From assembly GCF_036421915.1 (NCBI RefSeq), contig NZ_JAZGOM010000001.1: a DNA stretch of 64,000 nucleotides, one strand, 5' to 3'. Shown here piece after piece: positions 1 through 8,014 of this stretch. The position numbers and the translations under genes were made by a program. Origin of the DNA: Georgenia_A wangjunii. Its GTDB lineage: Bacteria; Actinomycetota; Actinomycetes; Actinomycetales; Actinomycetaceae. Positions within the stretch are counted from its first letter, which is position 1, and every line of letters begins with the position of its first letter. The notes under the pieces were generated by a model, which saw nothing but the letters and a program-made list of their open reading frames with translations, was not told the DNA's origin and made no database searches.

Positions 1-18
1 CGGCGCGGCGCGGCGCGG
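1..18. repeat. Short CGGCG pentamer repeat at the window edge
   Basis: Three and a half tandem copies of CGGCG open the window. They lie just beyond the terminator of the nuclease gene, and the upstream extent cannot be seen. This may be no more than GC-rich simple sequence. Confidence 0.4.
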
Positions 19-26
19 ACAGCGAA

Positions 27-58
27 GGCCCCCGGTCAGCCGTGGCTGACCGGGGGCC
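27..58 (-). terminator. Strong hairpin terminator of the nuclease/nucleotidase gene
   Basis: Perfect 15-bp inverted repeat (27-41 pairing with 44-58) with a 2-base gap that will open into a small loop. It starts 16 bases past the TAG stop of the gene at 74-4618. There is no clear U-tract, as is usual in GC-rich actinobacteria. Because it is symmetrical it could also stop transcription coming from the left. Confidence 0.75.
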
Positions 59-73
59 CGTGACCGCAAGCGT

Positions 74-3000
74 CTACGCGCGGGGCGTCACCGCCCGGCG
101 GCTCACCGCGACCGCGCCGCCGAGGAGCATCAGCATGAGCGCGAGGCCGAGCACCCCGAGGTCAGCACCGGTGCTCGGCAGGCCCGGACCGCCGGGCGGG
201 GTGGTCGGCTGGCCGGGCTGCGTCGGCGTCGGCGTCGGCTGGCCCGGGCCGTCGTCGCCCGTGATCGTCACGGGGAACTGGACGAGCGTGCCCGTCGGCT
301 CGGCGATGAGGTACACGACGTACTCCCCGCTCAGGTCCTCGTTGAGGGTCATCGTCACGCTCGCCGCACCGTCGACGACGGCGGACCCGGTGATCGCCTC
401 GATCTCCTCGTCCCCGTCCCCGACGAAGCCGGCCGGCAGGAGGTAGACCTGCAGCGAGGTGTTGGCCGGGCTGCCGAGCGAGGTGAGGTCGAGGTCGCTC
501 ACCTCGAACGAGACGGTCTCACCGGCGACGAGGTCGGTGGGCAGGGGGTCGACGACCGTCGCGTGCTTCGCGTAGCTCGGCGAGACCGGCGAGCTCTCCT
601 CGAAGAAGGCGATCCACGCGTCGCGGTCGATGAGACCGGAGTTGCGCACGTCGCTCGCCTCGGTGAAGACCCCGAAGTTGTCACCGCCCTGCGCGAGGAA
701 GGAGAACGTCCCGACCCGGTACTCGCCCGTGGGGTCGAGCGGGAGCCCGTCCACCGTGACGGAGGTGATCCGCTCGCCGCGCGGGGCGTCCGGGTCGTAC
801 GTGTAGGAGACGTTCTCCGACAGGCCCAGCTTGAGGAACGTCCGCGAGGCTCCCTCCGGCTGCCACTGCTGCTCGAGCATCTCGACGAGCTGCTCGCCGG
901 TCAGCGTGAGGGTCCACAGCTCGTTGAGGAAGGGCAGCACCGCGTTCGCCTCCGCGAACGTCACCTCTCCGTCCTCCTCCTGCCCGGACGCCTCGTAGAA
1001 GAGGTCCGCGCGCAGGCCGCCCGGGTTGACGACGCCGATGGTGGCGCCGCCCCGCTCCTCGCTCGAGAGCCGGTTGACGAGCGCGTCGGCGACGAGGTTG
1101 CCGAGCGTCGACTCGCTGCTCCGGTCGTCGCGGCGCGGGGAACCGTCCTCGGCGACCGTGTACGCCGTCGTGATGTCCGCCGTGATCTCGCCGATGACGA
1201 CGCTGCCGAGCTCGTCCGCCTCGGCGAGGGCCTCGTCGAGGATGACCTTGGCCTCGGCCACGCGGGGGTACGTCGCGACGAGCTCCTCCCACGGCGTCTG
1301 CGTCACGGGGACGTTGCGGGCGCTGTAGTCCGCGACGTCACCCGTCTCGGCGTCCACGGTGAGGACCACCTGGGAGACGTACGAGCCATAGCTCTCGCCC
1401 TGGATGACCGGGCGGAACTGGCCCGCCTCGCCCGTGACCGGGCCGTCCCATGCGTAGACCTTGTGGGTGTGGCCGTTGAAGATCGCGTCCACCTGCGGGC
1501 TCGTCTCGGTGACGATCCGTGCGAACACGCCGCCCTCGGCGATCTCGTCCTCGATCGTCGTCGCATCGGTGAAGCCGGCGCCCTCGTGGTACGCGGCGAG
1601 GATGACGTCCGCCTCCCCGTTCGCGGGGTCCCCGTCGCTCAGCTGTGCGGCGACGCGGTTGACGGCGGCCACGGGGTCACCGAAGTCGAGGCCTGCCACA
1701 CCGGCAGGGCTCACGAGCGTCGGCGTCTCCTCGGTGACGGCGCCGATGACGGCGACGTCGAGGCCCTGGACCTCGAAGGTCGCGTACTCCGGCAGCGCCG
1801 GGGTCTCGGTGCCCTCCTCGTAGACGTTGGCCCCGAGGTAGGAGAAGTCCGCCCAGTCGTCGACCTGGCCGGTGAGGTTGTCGAAGCCGCCGTCGAACTC
1901 GTGGTTGCCCACGGCCGAGGTGGCGAGGTCGAGCGCGTTGAGGAGCTCGACCGTGGGCCGGTCCTCGGCGAGCGAGGACGGGAACAGCGAGGCCCCGATG
2001 TTGTCGCCCGAGGAGAAGAACAGCGTGCTGGCGTCCCCGTGCTCCGCGCGGAGCTCCTCGATCGTGCCGGCGAAGGACAGCGTCGCGTTGAGGACCTCCC
2101 CCGTCGGCTCACCGTCGTCGTCCTCGACCTCGACGTAGTCGAAGAGCCGGCCGTGGAAGTCGTTGATGGCGAGGAAGCTGAGGTCGACGAGGCCGTCGAG
2201 CTCGAGGCCGACGAGGAGCGGGTCGTGGTCGCTCGAGCGGTAGGGGCTCTCGTCGTACAGGTCGGTGACGTTGTAGTTGTACCGGCTGTACTCGAGCCCG
2301 AGCGCCTCGTAGGCGTTGATGTTCCAGATGTCCGCGCCGGTCACGTGGTCGAGTGCCGGGTCGTGGACGAGGACGTGGTCGAGCGAGCCGACGAGGCCCG
2401 AGAAGGAGTACGTGCTCTCACCCGTCAGCTCCTGGCCGACGTTCGTGTAGCCCGCCTCGTCGAGGACCATCATCGGGTCCTCCATCGTGTAGGCGTTGAA
2501 GTCACCGAGGAGCAGGACGACGTCCGTGCCGAGCTCGGCGATGAGGTCGTCGGCGAAGTCGACGAGCGCCTCGGCCTGCTCGACCCGGTCGGCGTTCCAC
2601 GAGCCCTGGCCGTCGCCCTGGTCGACGTTGCCGCCCGTGGCGCCCGAGGGCGAGCCCTTCGACTTGAAGTGGTTGGCGATGGCGATGAAGGTGTCCGCGC
2701 CCTCGACCGGCTCGCCGTCGTCGCCGACGAGGGCGAACTCCTGGGCGACCGGCTCACGGGCGTTCGAGAACGCCTCGTCCCCGATGAGGATCTCCGACTC
2801 CCCGACGGGGGCGACGGCGGAGGGGCGGTAGATGAAGGCGTTGCGGATGACGTCCTCGTCGGCCGGGACGGCCTCCGGGGAGGCGACGTACGCCCACGTG
2901 CCCTCGCCGGCCTCGGCGTTGAGGGCGTCGACGAGACCCGCGAGCGCGGCGTCGCGGTCCTCGTCCTCGGTGAAGGTGCGCGAGTTCTCGATCTCGAGGA

Positions 3001-4618
3001 GCCCGACCACGTCGGCGTCGAGCGCGAGGATGGCCGCGACGATCTTCGCGGTCTGCCGGGCGAGGTTCTCCTCGTCGTAGGCGCCGCGGACGTCGCAGAA
3101 GTCGGTGGTCGTCGGGTTGCCCTCACGGTCGGCGAAGAACTCGCAGCCCGCCTCGTCCGCGCCGAGGCTCGTGAAGTAGTTGAGGACGTTGAAGCTGGCG
3201 ACCTGGACGTCGCCGCCGACGGCCTCGGGCGCCGCCGTGCGGGTGTTCTCGAACGTCACGGGCGCCGCGTCGTTGTCGCCGGTCACCTGCGTGGTCGGCT
3301 GGAAGTTCCACTGGAACCGGTAGTCGAGGATGACCGGGTCCGTGAACGTGACCGCAGCGCCTACCCGGACCGGGTTGTCCAGGCTGAGGTAGGGGACTGC
3401 CGTCTCGTGGTTGTCCTGGTCGAAGTTCGTGTAGTCCCAGCTCGACCCGTCGTCGAGGGTGACGGCGCGGGCCGCGTTGTCCGCGATGACGGCGTCGGCG
3501 TCGCCGGTGCCGGGACGGGCGACGTCGGTCGGCTGGCGCAGCGGCTCCTCACCGGTGGCGAGGCCGACGCTCCCGTAGCGGTTGGTCGGGTAGGTGTCCG
3601 TCACCGTGTACGCGCCCTGCGGAGCGATGAGCATGCCCTCGTAGACCTCGCGCTCGGCGTCGGTCTCCGGGAAGACGATCTCGGCCGGGACGACGTCCTC
3701 GACCACCTCGTCGAGGACCTCCCACGTGACGTCGACGACCTCGGTGAGGCCGTTGAACTCCTCGACCTCGCCCGTCACCTCGACGTAGTCGCCGACGGCG
3801 ACGGCGTCAGCGAGGTCCGGGCCGTAGACGAAGACGCCGTGCGAGGCGTCGTGGCCCTCGAGGTCCGCGCCCGTGCCGGGCGTCTGGATGTACGCGCCGT
3901 CGAGGTTCCCGTCCGGGTAGACCGCCGTGACGACACCGGTCGTGATGACGGCGGAGCCGGCCAGCGGTGAGGCTTCCCCGGTGCCCTGGATCTCAGCGAT
4001 GGTCACCTCGACCGGGTCCCCCGGACCCTCGGGAGGCGTGTTGAGCGTGCCGAAGGAGCTCGGCGCCGGGCCGGTCCACACGCCGTCGATGCGCTGGAGC
4101 GACTCGCCGACGGGGTCGCTGCCCGACTGGAGGACACCGATGTCGGTGCTGTCGACCGCGTCGGCCGGCCCGCCGATCCCGGTGAACTCCCCCTCGTAGG
4201 AGAGGAACTCCACGAGGGCGCCGTCGGCGTCGACGAGCGCGACGCCGTCGGGGGCGCCGTTCTGCAGCCCCGCGATCTCCACCGTGACGACGCCCGCGGC
4301 GGGCACCGTCCCGTCCAGCGTCCCCGTCGGGGTGTACGGAGCCCCGTTGTTGCCGTTGTACGGGACGACCGTCCAACCGGTGAGGTCCGTGCCGACGGGG
4401 GCCTGGACCTCGACGGCCTCGCCGACGTCAGCTCCCTGGTTGTCGTAGTGGATCTCGCTGATGAAGACCGGGCCGTCCGCCAGGAGGAACGGAGTGGATA
4501 TCGGGCCGGCTGCGGCCGGCGCGAGGCCGACAACCGGGGACAGCAGGAGCGCGCCGGCGGCCGCTGCCGCGACGCCACCCCTCCTGCTCGTGCGGGCACT
4601 GCGGGAAGTACGGCTCAC
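74..4618 (-). CDS. Secreted ExeM/NucH-type nuclease fused to a 5'-nucleotidase, LPxTG-anchored
   Basis: Predicted surface enzyme of 1514 residues that would cut extracellular nucleic acid and dephosphorylate the resulting nucleotides. Order of parts: signal peptide (about 1-38, Arg-rich then Ala/Leu-rich), lamin-tail-like domain (about 50-190), OB-fold of the NucH/ExeM type, endonuclease/exonuclease/phosphatase domain (ASFNVLNY, LLGDFNAY, SSDHDPLL), then calcineurin-type metallophosphatase (INDFHG, GDNIG, GNHEFDGG, NGHTH) and the 5'-nucleotidase C-terminal domain (STLGNLVAD, NPGGLRADL, GGDNFG). The end has a Pro/Thr linker, LPSTG, a membrane helix and an Arg tail, the layout of a sortase substrate. 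The GTG start at 4618 is chosen because AGGAG lies 5 bases upstream and the signal peptide begins there; an upstream ATG at 4681 would add 21 unlikely residues. Nuclease-only and nucleotidase-only relatives are common; the two-enzyme fusion is the notable point. Confidence 0.9.
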   Translation of the reverse strand: MSRTSRSARTSRRGGVAAAAAGALLLSPVVGLAPAAAGPISTPFLLADGPVFISEIHYDNQGADVGEAVEVQAPVGTDLTGWTVVPYNGNNGAPYTPTGTLDGTVPAAGVVTVEIAGLQNGAPDGVALVDADGALVEFLSYEGEFTGIGGPADAVDSTDIGVLQSGSDPVGESLQRIDGVWTGPAPSSFGTLNTPPEGPGDPVEVTIAEIQGTGEASPLAGSAVITTGVVTAVYPDGNLDGAYIQTPGTGADLEGHDASHGVFVYGPDLADAVAVGDYVEVTGEVEEFNGLTEVVDVTWEVLDEVVEDVVPAEIVFPETDAEREVYEGMLIAPQGAYTVTDTYPTNRYGSVGLATGEEPLRQPTDVARPGTGDADAVIADNAARAVTLDDGSSWDYTNFDQDNHETAVPYLSLDNPVRVGAAVTFTDPVILDYRFQWNFQPTTQVTGDNDAAPVTFENTRTAAPEAVGGDVQVASFNVLNYFTSLGADEAGCEFFADREGNPTTTDFCDVRGAYDEENLARQTAKIVAAILALDADVVGLLEIENSRTFTEDEDRDAALAGLVDALNAEAGEGTWAYVASPEAVPADEDVIRNAFIYRPSAVAPVGESEILIGDEAFSNAREPVAQEFALVGDDGEPVEGADTFIAIANHFKSKGSPSGATGGNVDQGDGQGSWNADRVEQAEALVDFADDLIAELGTDVVLLLGDFNAYTMEDPMMVLDEAGYTNVGQELTGESTYSFSGLVGSLDHVLVHDPALDHVTGADIWNINAYEALGLEYSRYNYNVTDLYDESPYRSSDHDPLLVGLELDGLVDLSFLAINDFHGRLFDYVEVEDDDGEPTGEVLNATLSFAGTIEELRAEHGDASTLFFSSGDNIGASLFPSSLAEDRPTVELLNALDLATSAVGNHEFDGGFDNLTGQVDDWADFSYLGANVYEEGTETPALPEYATFEVQGLDVAVIGAVTEETPTLVSPAGVAGLDFGDPVAAVNRVAAQLSDGDPANGEADVILAAYHEGAGFTDATTIEDEIAEGGVFARIVTETSPQVDAIFNGHTHKVYAWDGPVTGEAGQFRPVIQGESYGSYVSQVVLTVDAETGDVADYSARNVPVTQTPWEELVATYPRVAEAKVILDEALAEADELGSVVIGEITADITTAYTVAEDGSPRRDDRSSESTLGNLVADALVNRLSSEERGGATIGVVNPGGLRADLFYEASGQEEDGEVTFAEANAVLPFLNELWTLTLTGEQLVEMLEQQWQPEGASRTFLKLGLSENVSYTYDPDAPRGERITSVTVDGLPLDPTGEYRVGTFSFLAQGGDNFGVFTEASDVRNSGLIDRDAWIAFFEESSPVSPSYAKHATVVDPLPTDLVAGETVSFEVSDLDLTSLGSPANTSLQVYLLPAGFVGDGDEEIEAITGSAVVDGAASVTMTLNEDLSGEYVVYLIAEPTGTLVQFPVTITGDDGPGQPTPTPTQPGQPTTPPGGPGLPSTGADLGVLGLALMLMLLGGAVAVSRRAVTPRA

Positions 4619-4940
4619 TACCACTCCTGTCGTCGACCAACTGCGGGCTCCGACGCGCACGCCAGTGTGCGCGATCGCCATGTGCGGGCAACCTGATTGT
4701 CAGGGCTGCGACCAGGATGAGTCAACGTCTCATGTGACGAGACATGAAACGTTCACCACGGCGCCACCCGGGCGCCACCAGGTGTCGTCATCGATCACCA
4801 CGGGCACCTGCGGGGCGCCCGGGCCCGACCCGACGGCGGACCGAGGTGCACCAGGAGCGCCCGCCCGCAATCATGGGGCCACGGGCAGACCGCCCCCGGG
4901 CGCACACCGTGCGCCCCGTGCACGGAGGAGAGGTATCGCG
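4619..4940. other. Divergent intergenic region upstream of the nuclease gene and the Holin-X-like gene
   Basis: No gene is seen in these 322 bases. Besides the promoter at 4696-4725 and the inverted repeat at 4727-4743, there are three 11-base units in direct repeat at 4751-4783 (GTTCACCACGG, CGCCACCCGGG, CGCCACCAGGT) that resemble the PHO-box layout of PhoP targets in Streptomyces. An imperfect inverted repeat pairs 4770-4784 with 4805-4820 (GGGCGCC and CAGGTG arms). The segment 4690-4755 is clearly less GC-rich than its surroundings, as expected for a promoter. Confidence 0.5.
4696..4725 (-). promoter_or_regulatory. Candidate promoter of the nuclease/nucleotidase gene
   Basis: On the minus strand a TTGACT -35 (4720-4725) and a GACAAT -10 (4696-4701) are separated by 18 bases, giving a leader of roughly 70 bases before the GTG at 4618. 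An inverted repeat, GTCTC-N7-GAGAC (4727-4743), sits directly upstream of the -35 and could be an operator. This is a pattern match only. Confidence 0.5.
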
Positions 4941-5384
4941 GTGGACGATCCCGCACAGCACGCAACCGGAGCAACAGCCATGCCGGGCACCCCGGGAAAG
5001 TCGGGGCCGACGGTCGGTGAGCTCGTCGCCCGGCTCTCCGACCAGTTCTCCCGCCTCGTGCGCGACGAGCTCAAGCTCGCGCAGACCGAGATCGCCGCGA
5101 AGGGCAAGCAGCTCGGCGTCGGGGTCGGCATCTTCGCCGCCGCGGCCCTCTTCGGCTTCTTCGGGCTCGCCGTCCTCATCGCGGCCGCGGTCCTCGGACT
5201 CGCCGAGGCCGTTCCGGCCTGGCTCTCCGCCATCATCGTCGGCGTCGTCCTTCTCATCATCGCCGCGATCGCGGCCCTGCTGGGGAAGAAGCGCCTGAAG
5301 GCGGGGGCTCCCCCCACCCCGGACGCGGCGAAGAAGAACGTCAAGCGCGACATCGACGCGGTGAAGAAGGGGATCCAGTCATGA
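4941..5384 (+). CDS. Phage-holin-family (Holin-X-like, PF07332) membrane protein
   Basis: 147-residue protein with an amphipathic N-terminal part (TVGELVARLSDQFSRLVRDE, about 24-43), two hydrophobic helices (about 61-88 and 94-115) and a basic C-terminal tail rich in Lys. This is the pattern of actinobacterial proteins called putative phage holin or Holin-X; despite the name they are chromosomal membrane proteins of unknown role and no phage genes are nearby. The GTG at 4941 is preferred because GGAGGAGAGG (4924-4933) lies 7 bases upstream; an internal ATG at 4980 is the alternative. The stop overlaps the start of the next gene by 4 bases (ATGA), so the two are translationally coupled. Confidence 0.75.
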   Translation: MDDPAQHATGATAMPGTPGKSGPTVGELVARLSDQFSRLVRDELKLAQTEIAAKGKQLGVGVGIFAAAALFGFFGLAVLIAAAVLGLAEAVPAWLSAIIVGVVLLIIAAIAALLGKKRLKAGAPPTPDAAKKNVKRDIDAVKKGIQS

Positions 5385-5716
5385 GCGACGACGCCAAGGA
5401 CGCGAAGGACACGCGCAGCGCCACCCAGATCGAGTCCGACCTGGCACGCACGCGCGCCGAGCTCACGAGCACCGTCAACGAGCTGAGCGAGATGCTCGAC
5501 CCGCGCAAGCAGGTGGAGAACGCGAAGAACAGCGTGCGCGAGGCAGTCGACCGCACGAGCGCGTCCGCCCGCCAGACCGTGGAGGACCTGCGCGTCCAGG
5601 CGAAGAACTTCCTCGAGGACGTCAAGGGCGGGGACCCGAAGTCGGTCGGCTTCCTCGGTGCCGGCGTGGCGGTCGCCCTCACCGCGCTGGTCGTCCGCGT
5701 CAAGCGCGGGCGCTAG
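5381..5716 (+). CDS. DUF3618 family protein
   Basis: 111-residue protein with a conserved N-terminal ATQIESDLARTRAELTSTVN stretch (about 12-31), which is the DUF3618 signature: a helical segment with a regular Arg/Glu pattern. A single C-terminal hydrophobic segment (about 86-105) is followed by a basic end. The family is commonly found beside Holin-X-like genes in actinobacteria, as here (4-base overlap with the gene upstream). The function is not known; a role in the cell envelope or membrane stress is a guess from the neighbour. Downstream lies a set of hairpins that probably ends the operon. Confidence 0.75.
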   Translation: MSDDAKDAKDTRSATQIESDLARTRAELTSTVNELSEMLDPRKQVENAKNSVREAVDRTSASARQTVEDLRVQAKNFLEDVKGGDPKSVGFLGAGVAVALTALVVRVKRGR

Positions 5717-5766
5717 CCACGCCGCGCGAGGCGCCGACGGCAGGCCCGCAGACGGCAGTGCGCAGT

Positions 5767-5845
5767 CGCCAGTGTGCTGGCGGCAGTGCGCTGCCGGGCG
5801 AGGGCGCTGCCGGCACACCCGCTGCGCCACCGCGGCGGGTGTGCC
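5767..5845. terminator. Triple hairpin between convergent genes
   Basis: Three consecutive inverted repeats: CGCCAG-TGTG-CTGGCG (5767-5782), CGGCAG-TGCG-CTGCCG (5781-5796) and an 11-bp stem GGCACACCCGC/GCGGGTGTGCC with a 12-base loop (5812-5845). They fill the gap between the DUF3618 gene (+) and the bldC-like gene (-), so they most likely act as a two-way terminator. Confidence 0.6.
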
Positions 5846-5855
5846 CCCGTCGGGC

Positions 5856-6068
5856 CTACGAGGTGCCGGCGCTCGACTGCGTGAGCCCGTGCGCCGTGAG
5901 CAGGACATCGACCTCGCTGCGCAGGTAGCGCCGATGCCCGCCGAGGGTTCGCACGACGGACAGCTTCCCGGCGTTGGCCCACCGGGTCACCGTCTTCGGG
6001 TCCACCCGGAACCGCATCGCCACCTCACCCGGTGTGAGCAGCGTCTCTTCGTCCTGCCAGTCGTCCAT
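5856..6068 (-). CDS. bldC: BldC-like MerR/excisionase-type DNA-binding protein
   Basis: 70-residue protein that is almost entirely one winged helix-turn-helix: LLTPGEVAMRFRVDPKTVTR (about 10-29, helices 1 and 2), WANAGKL, then RTLGGHRRYLRSEV (about 40-53), the wing and the Arg-rich DNA contact typical of BldC. BldC controls the switch to development in Streptomyces by binding DNA cooperatively at direct repeats; in non-sporulating Micrococcales its role is less clear. Length and motif order match the family closely. It is transcribed alone from a divergent region shared with the DUF3073 gene. A 7-bp palindrome, GGTGGCC-GA-GGCCACC (6083-6098), lies 14 bases upstream of the start and could take part in its own control. 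Confidence 0.85.
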   Translation of the reverse strand: MDDWQDEETLLTPGEVAMRFRVDPKTVTRWANAGKLSVVRTLGGHRRYLRSEVDVLLTAHGLTQSSAGTS

Positions 6069-6376
6069 GTCGTCCCCATCCCGGTGGCCGAGGCCACCGA
6101 TACATCGCGTGGATGCGTTGACTTCCGCGGGTCCTTCTCAGGCTAACGAGCGCGGTTTGGGCGAAATGTGGACCTTGGTCCCAGGCGGGCGCGCTGCGCC
6201 GTGGGCGCTCGCCGACGCGCGGCGGTCAGGGGCTGCAGGTCCGCTGACCGGTCCCGGATGGTCGTTCTGCCCGGCGACCATGTACGGTGGCCACACGACA
6301 CATACATGACCACATACACGGGGCCGCACCGGACATCGGTGCCTGCCCCGCTTCTACGTTGGAGGGGGTCGACGCC
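6069..6376. other. Divergent intergenic region, bldC-like gene and DUF3073 gene
   Basis: No coding region is visible in these 308 bases. Seen here: the palindrome GGTGGCC-GA-GGCCACC at 6083-6098 and an inverted TGGTCG/CGACCA pair near 6258-6279. Promoters for both flanking genes must lie here but no convincing -35/-10 pair was found. Confidence 0.4.
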
Positions 6377-6571
6377 ATGGGGCGCGGCCGTCAAAAGGCC
6401 AAGCAGACGAAGGTCGCTCGCCGGCTGAAGTACTACAGCCCGGAGACCGACTACCGAGCTCTCGAACGAGAGCTCACGTCAAGCGAGCGCGACGCACAGC
6501 GTCGCGCAGAGTTAGAGATTCCCCCCGCCGTGGACGAGGACGACTGGGGCGTCGAGCCGAGCGCTCGTTGA
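6377..6571 (+). CDS. DUF3073 family small basic protein
   Basis: 64-residue protein beginning MGRGRQKAKQTKVARRLKYY, which is the invariant start of the actinobacterial DUF3073 family. The N-terminal half is strongly basic (Arg/Lys), the C-terminal half acidic (EIPPAVDEDDWG). No enzymatic motif is present and the function is unknown; the basic head would suit nucleic-acid binding, but that is inference. The ATG at 6377 is set by GGAGGGGG (6361-6368) 8 bases upstream; an in-frame start further upstream at 6287 has no support. It is monocistronic, convergent with purM after a 324-base gap. DUF3073 beside the purM/purF region is a familiar actinobacterial arrangement. Confidence 0.85.
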   Translation: MGRGRQKAKQTKVARRLKYYSPETDYRALERELTSSERDAQRRAELEIPPAVDEDDWGVEPSAR

Positions 6572-6895
6572 CCCCTCGGCAGGTCCCGCCCAGCCCTGTG
6601 CTGGACGAGCCTGCTGACGTCCGTGGTCCGCAGGCCGCTCAGGCCGCGCGGCTCGTCGGTGCGCCCCGGCGCATGCACCGGAGCTCCGGCGCACGGCGAG
6701 CTGCACGGCCCTCCGGCGACCCCGCCGGGCGGCGCCTCGCCCGTGCACCTCGGCGCGCCCGCCCCGAGGCCCGGCGCCCGCACGCGTCCCCCCCTGCGGC
6801 CCAGCCCCGTCCACGCCACCCGCTGAGGCGGGGCTGGCCGGGCCGGCGGGCCGCCCGCGAGCCGGTCCGCTCTCCCGGGGGGACGTACGTCGGGG
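6572..6895. other. Convergent intergenic region between the DUF3073 gene and purM
   Basis: No gene is apparent in these 324 very GC-rich bases. A perfect 12-bp palindrome CCGGAGCTCCGG (6678-6689) and a stem AGCCCCG/CGGGGCT (6803-6809 with 6829-6835, 19-base loop) are the only ordered structures noted. The second could serve as terminator for purM, whose stop is at 6896. Confidence 0.4.
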
Positions 6896-8014
6896 TCAGG
6901 CGGTGCGGTAGGTGCCGTGCATGCGCACCGCGCCGCCGCGCACGCCCTTAGTGCCGGTGACGAGGGCGCCGTCGTCGTCCGCGCGCGGGGCGCGGACCTC
7001 GCCCAGCGTCCAGGCGCGGATACCGGCACCCGCGCAGCGGCGCACCGCCTCCTCGACGGAGCCGCTCGCGACGACGGCGATCATGCCGACGCCGAGGTTG
7101 AGGGTCTGCTCGAGGTCGTCCCACGGCACGGGACCGAGCCGCCGCACGAGGTCGAAGATGGGAGGCACCGTCCACGAGCCGCGCTCGACGTCCGCGACGA
7201 GCCCGGGGGGCAGGACGCGGGCGAGGTTGGCGGCGAGGCCCCCGCCCGTCACGTGGCTGAGGGCGTGGAGGTCCACCTCGTCCGCGCGGGCCAGGTCGAG
7301 GCAGGCGCGCGTGTACAGGCGGGTCGGGGTGAGGAGCTCCTCCCCCAGGGTGCGACCGAGCTCGGGCACCGAGCGCTCGAGGCCCCAGCCGGAGACCTCG
7401 AGCACGCGACGCACGAGCGAGTAACCGTTGGAGTGCAGGCCCGAGGACGCCATGGCGATGAGGACGTCGCCCTCGCGCACGCGGTCCGGCCCGAGCACGT
7501 CCGCCGCCTCGACGACACCCGTGGCGGCGCCGGCGACGTCGTACTCGTCCGGGCCGAGCAGGCCGGGGTGCTCAGCGGTCTCGCCGCCGACGAGGGACGT
7601 CCCGGTGAGGACGCACGCCTCCGCGATCCCGCGCACGATGGCGGCGATCCGCTCCGGCACGAGCCGGCCGCACGCGATGTAGTCCGTCATGACGAGGGGC
7701 TCGGCGCCGACCACGACGATGTCGTCGACGACCATGCCGACGAGGTCGTGCCCGATCGTGTCGTGGATGCCGAGCGCCTGGGCGATGGCGACCTTCGTGC
7801 CGACGCCGTCCGTCGACGTCGCGAGCAGCGGGCGCGTGAACCGCAGGAGCGCCGAGGCGTCGTACATCCCGGCGAAGCCGCCCACGCCCCCGACGACGGC
7901 GGAGGAGTGCGTCGCGCGGACCGCCTCCTTCATGAGCTCGACGGCGACGTCCCCGGCCTCCGTGTCGACCCCGGCGGAGGCGTAGGTCACCGGTCCCCGT
8001 ACGTCGGCGCTCAT
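6896..8014 (-). CDS. purM: Phosphoribosylformylglycinamidine cyclo-ligase (AIR synthetase)
   Basis: 372-residue cytoplasmic enzyme of de novo purine synthesis: FGAM plus ATP gives AIR. Family signatures are in order: TYASAGVD at the start, the glycine-rich STDGVGTKV segment (about 87-95), GMVVDDIVVVGAEPL, TSLVGGETAEHPG (about 157-169), MASSGLHSNGYSLVRR (about 207-222) and HVTGGGLAANL. Length is slightly above the usual 345-350 owing to short N- and C-terminal extensions. It overlaps the end of purF by 4 bases, so the two are coupled in one transcript. Confidence 0.95.
   Translation of the reverse strand: MSADVRGPVTYASAGVDTEAGDVAVELMKEAVRATHSSAVVGGVGGFAGMYDASALLRFTRPLLATSTDGVGTKVAIAQALGIHDTIGHDLVGMVVDDIVVVGAEPLVMTDYIACGRLVPERIAAIVRGIAEACVLTGTSLVGGETAEHPGLLGPDEYDVAGAATGVVEAADVLGPDRVREGDVLIAMASSGLHSNGYSLVRRVLEVSGWGLERSVPELGRTLGEELLTPTRLYTRACLDLARADEVDLHALSHVTGGGLAANLARVLPPGLVADVERGSWTVPPIFDLVRRLGPVPWDDLEQTLNLGVGMIAVVASGSVEEAVRRCAGAGIRAWTLGEVRAPRADDDGALVTGTKGVRGGAVRMHGTYRTA

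Noticed and set aside
563..3970. Long open frame (over 1100 codons) opposite the nuclease/nucleotidase gene
   Set aside because: It is the usual antisense shadow in GC-rich DNA: Arg/Val/Asp/Glu-rich with no domain, and the minus-strand gene has clear catalytic motifs throughout.
4941..5384. Prophage lysis gene because of the holin family name
   Set aside because: No other phage gene is present; Holin-X-like genes beside DUF3618 are ordinary chromosomal genes in actinobacteria.
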